Assembly: GCA_021849995.1 (NCBI GenBank)
Contig: JAJZSC010000114.1
Coordinates: 1 to 5,408 of the forward strand
DNA from: Bacillota bacterium
Lineage (GTDB): Bacteria > Bacillota > Desulfitobacteriia > Desulfitobacteriales > Desulfitobacteriaceae
DNA length: 5,408 bases
Direction of reading: 5' to 3'
The first letter of the stretch is position 1, and the number at the start of each line of letters is the position of its first letter. Below, in pieces: positions 5,157 through 5,408 of the stretch. A model generated the notes under the pieces. It saw only the letters and a list, made by a program, of their open reading frames with translations. It was not told the origin of the DNA and made no database searches. Both the position numbers and the translations under genes were made by a program.

Positions 5157-5408
5157 TGGAGAGGATATCGGTCCATCAATTTATGACTTTAAGCGCAGGA
5201 GTAGCCTTGGGGACCACCTTCTTTCCTGTTGCTCAGATAGTTACAAAGGAGGCTGGTCGGGACGGCTGGTGGTGTGTCCTACCCGGTTTTTTGGTGGGGA
5301 TACCTTTTGCTCTACTAATAATGTCACTTTCCACGAAATTTCCTGGGAAAAACTTTATAGAGATATCCGAGAACATAGTAGGCAAATGGCTGGGCAAGGG
5401 CAGATCGG
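5156..5408 (+). CDS. Spore germination protein, GerB family (germinant receptor B subunit), 5' part
   Basis: The first 84 codons of a B subunit are visible before the window ends; family members are about 360-370 residues with ten or so membrane segments in an amino-acid-permease (APC) type fold. The B subunit is considered the likely germinant-binding component. The visible part has the standard start: MERISVHQFMTLSAGVALGT, a first hydrophobic segment, the EAGRDGWW motif (residues 32-39), a second hydrophobic segment (about 41-58), then the conserved FPGKNFIEISENIVGKWLGK (62-81). The ATG shares one base with the A-subunit stop (TGATG), and AGGGGG (5141-5146) lies 9 bases upstream, so translation is probably coupled. 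A C-subunit lipoprotein gene is expected downstream but is not in the window. No frameshift or missing motif is seen in the visible part. The family call is firm; the paralogue type and germinant are unknown. Confidence 0.93.
   Translation, partial: MERISVHQFMTLSAGVALGTTFFPVAQIVTKEAGRDGWWCVLPGFLVGIPFALLIMSLSTKFPGKNFIEISENIVGKWLGKGRS

Overview
The window looks like chromosome from an anaerobic, endospore-forming Firmicute, most plausibly a Desulfosporosinus/Desulfitobacterium-type member of the Peptococcaceae. The basis is the combination of a complex iron-sulfur molybdoenzyme respiratory operon, a GerA-type spore germinant-receptor operon, strong AGGAGG-type ribosome binding sites, use of TTG starts, moderate GC content and classical intrinsic terminators. 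The genus is an inference; no rRNA or other marker is present.

Region 1 (1-3049, + strand) is the 3' part of a three-gene respiratory operon: the C-terminal ~340 residues of a molybdopterin oxidoreductase catalytic subunit (5' end outside the window), a 228-residue electron-transfer subunit with ligands for four [4Fe-4S] clusters, and a ~439-residue NrfD/PsrC-type quinone-interacting membrane anchor. The first two genes overlap by ATGA. The third follows after 22 bases and probably starts at a TTG at 1730, not at the upstream GTG that lies inside its own Shine-Dalgarno sequence. Together they should pass electrons between the membrane quinone pool and a molybdenum (or tungsten) active site. 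The substrate cannot be fixed from this fragment. The catalytic fragment has NarG-like (type II) motifs, while its partners are of the Psr/Nrf type.

Region 2 (3050-3590) is a 541-base stretch with no full-length gene, but it is not empty. It holds a possible weak stem-loop across the nrfD-like stop codon, a strong intrinsic terminator (3184-3218), a candidate vegetative promoter (-10 TATAAT at 3278), a 45-codon TTG-initiated reading frame with a good Shine-Dalgarno and an intact Walker A motif that looks like the truncated start of a P-loop ATPase gene, a second strong terminator (3492-3535), and a candidate forespore (sigma-G-like) promoter for the next operon.

Region 3 (3591-5408, + strand) begins a germinant-receptor operon: a complete GerA-family A subunit (521 residues) and, overlapping by one base, the first 84 codons of a GerB-family (APC-type transporter fold) B subunit that runs off the window. 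A C-subunit lipoprotein gene would be expected beyond the right edge. The gerA-like gene contains a perfect 10-bp inverted repeat with a mutually exclusive alternative hairpin.

I see no CRISPR array, IS element, tRNA, rRNA or clearly new defence or biosynthetic system. The points most worth a second look are the truncated P-loop gene that keeps its expression signals, the type II-like catalytic subunit paired with an NrfD-type anchor, and the competing hairpins inside the germination gene.
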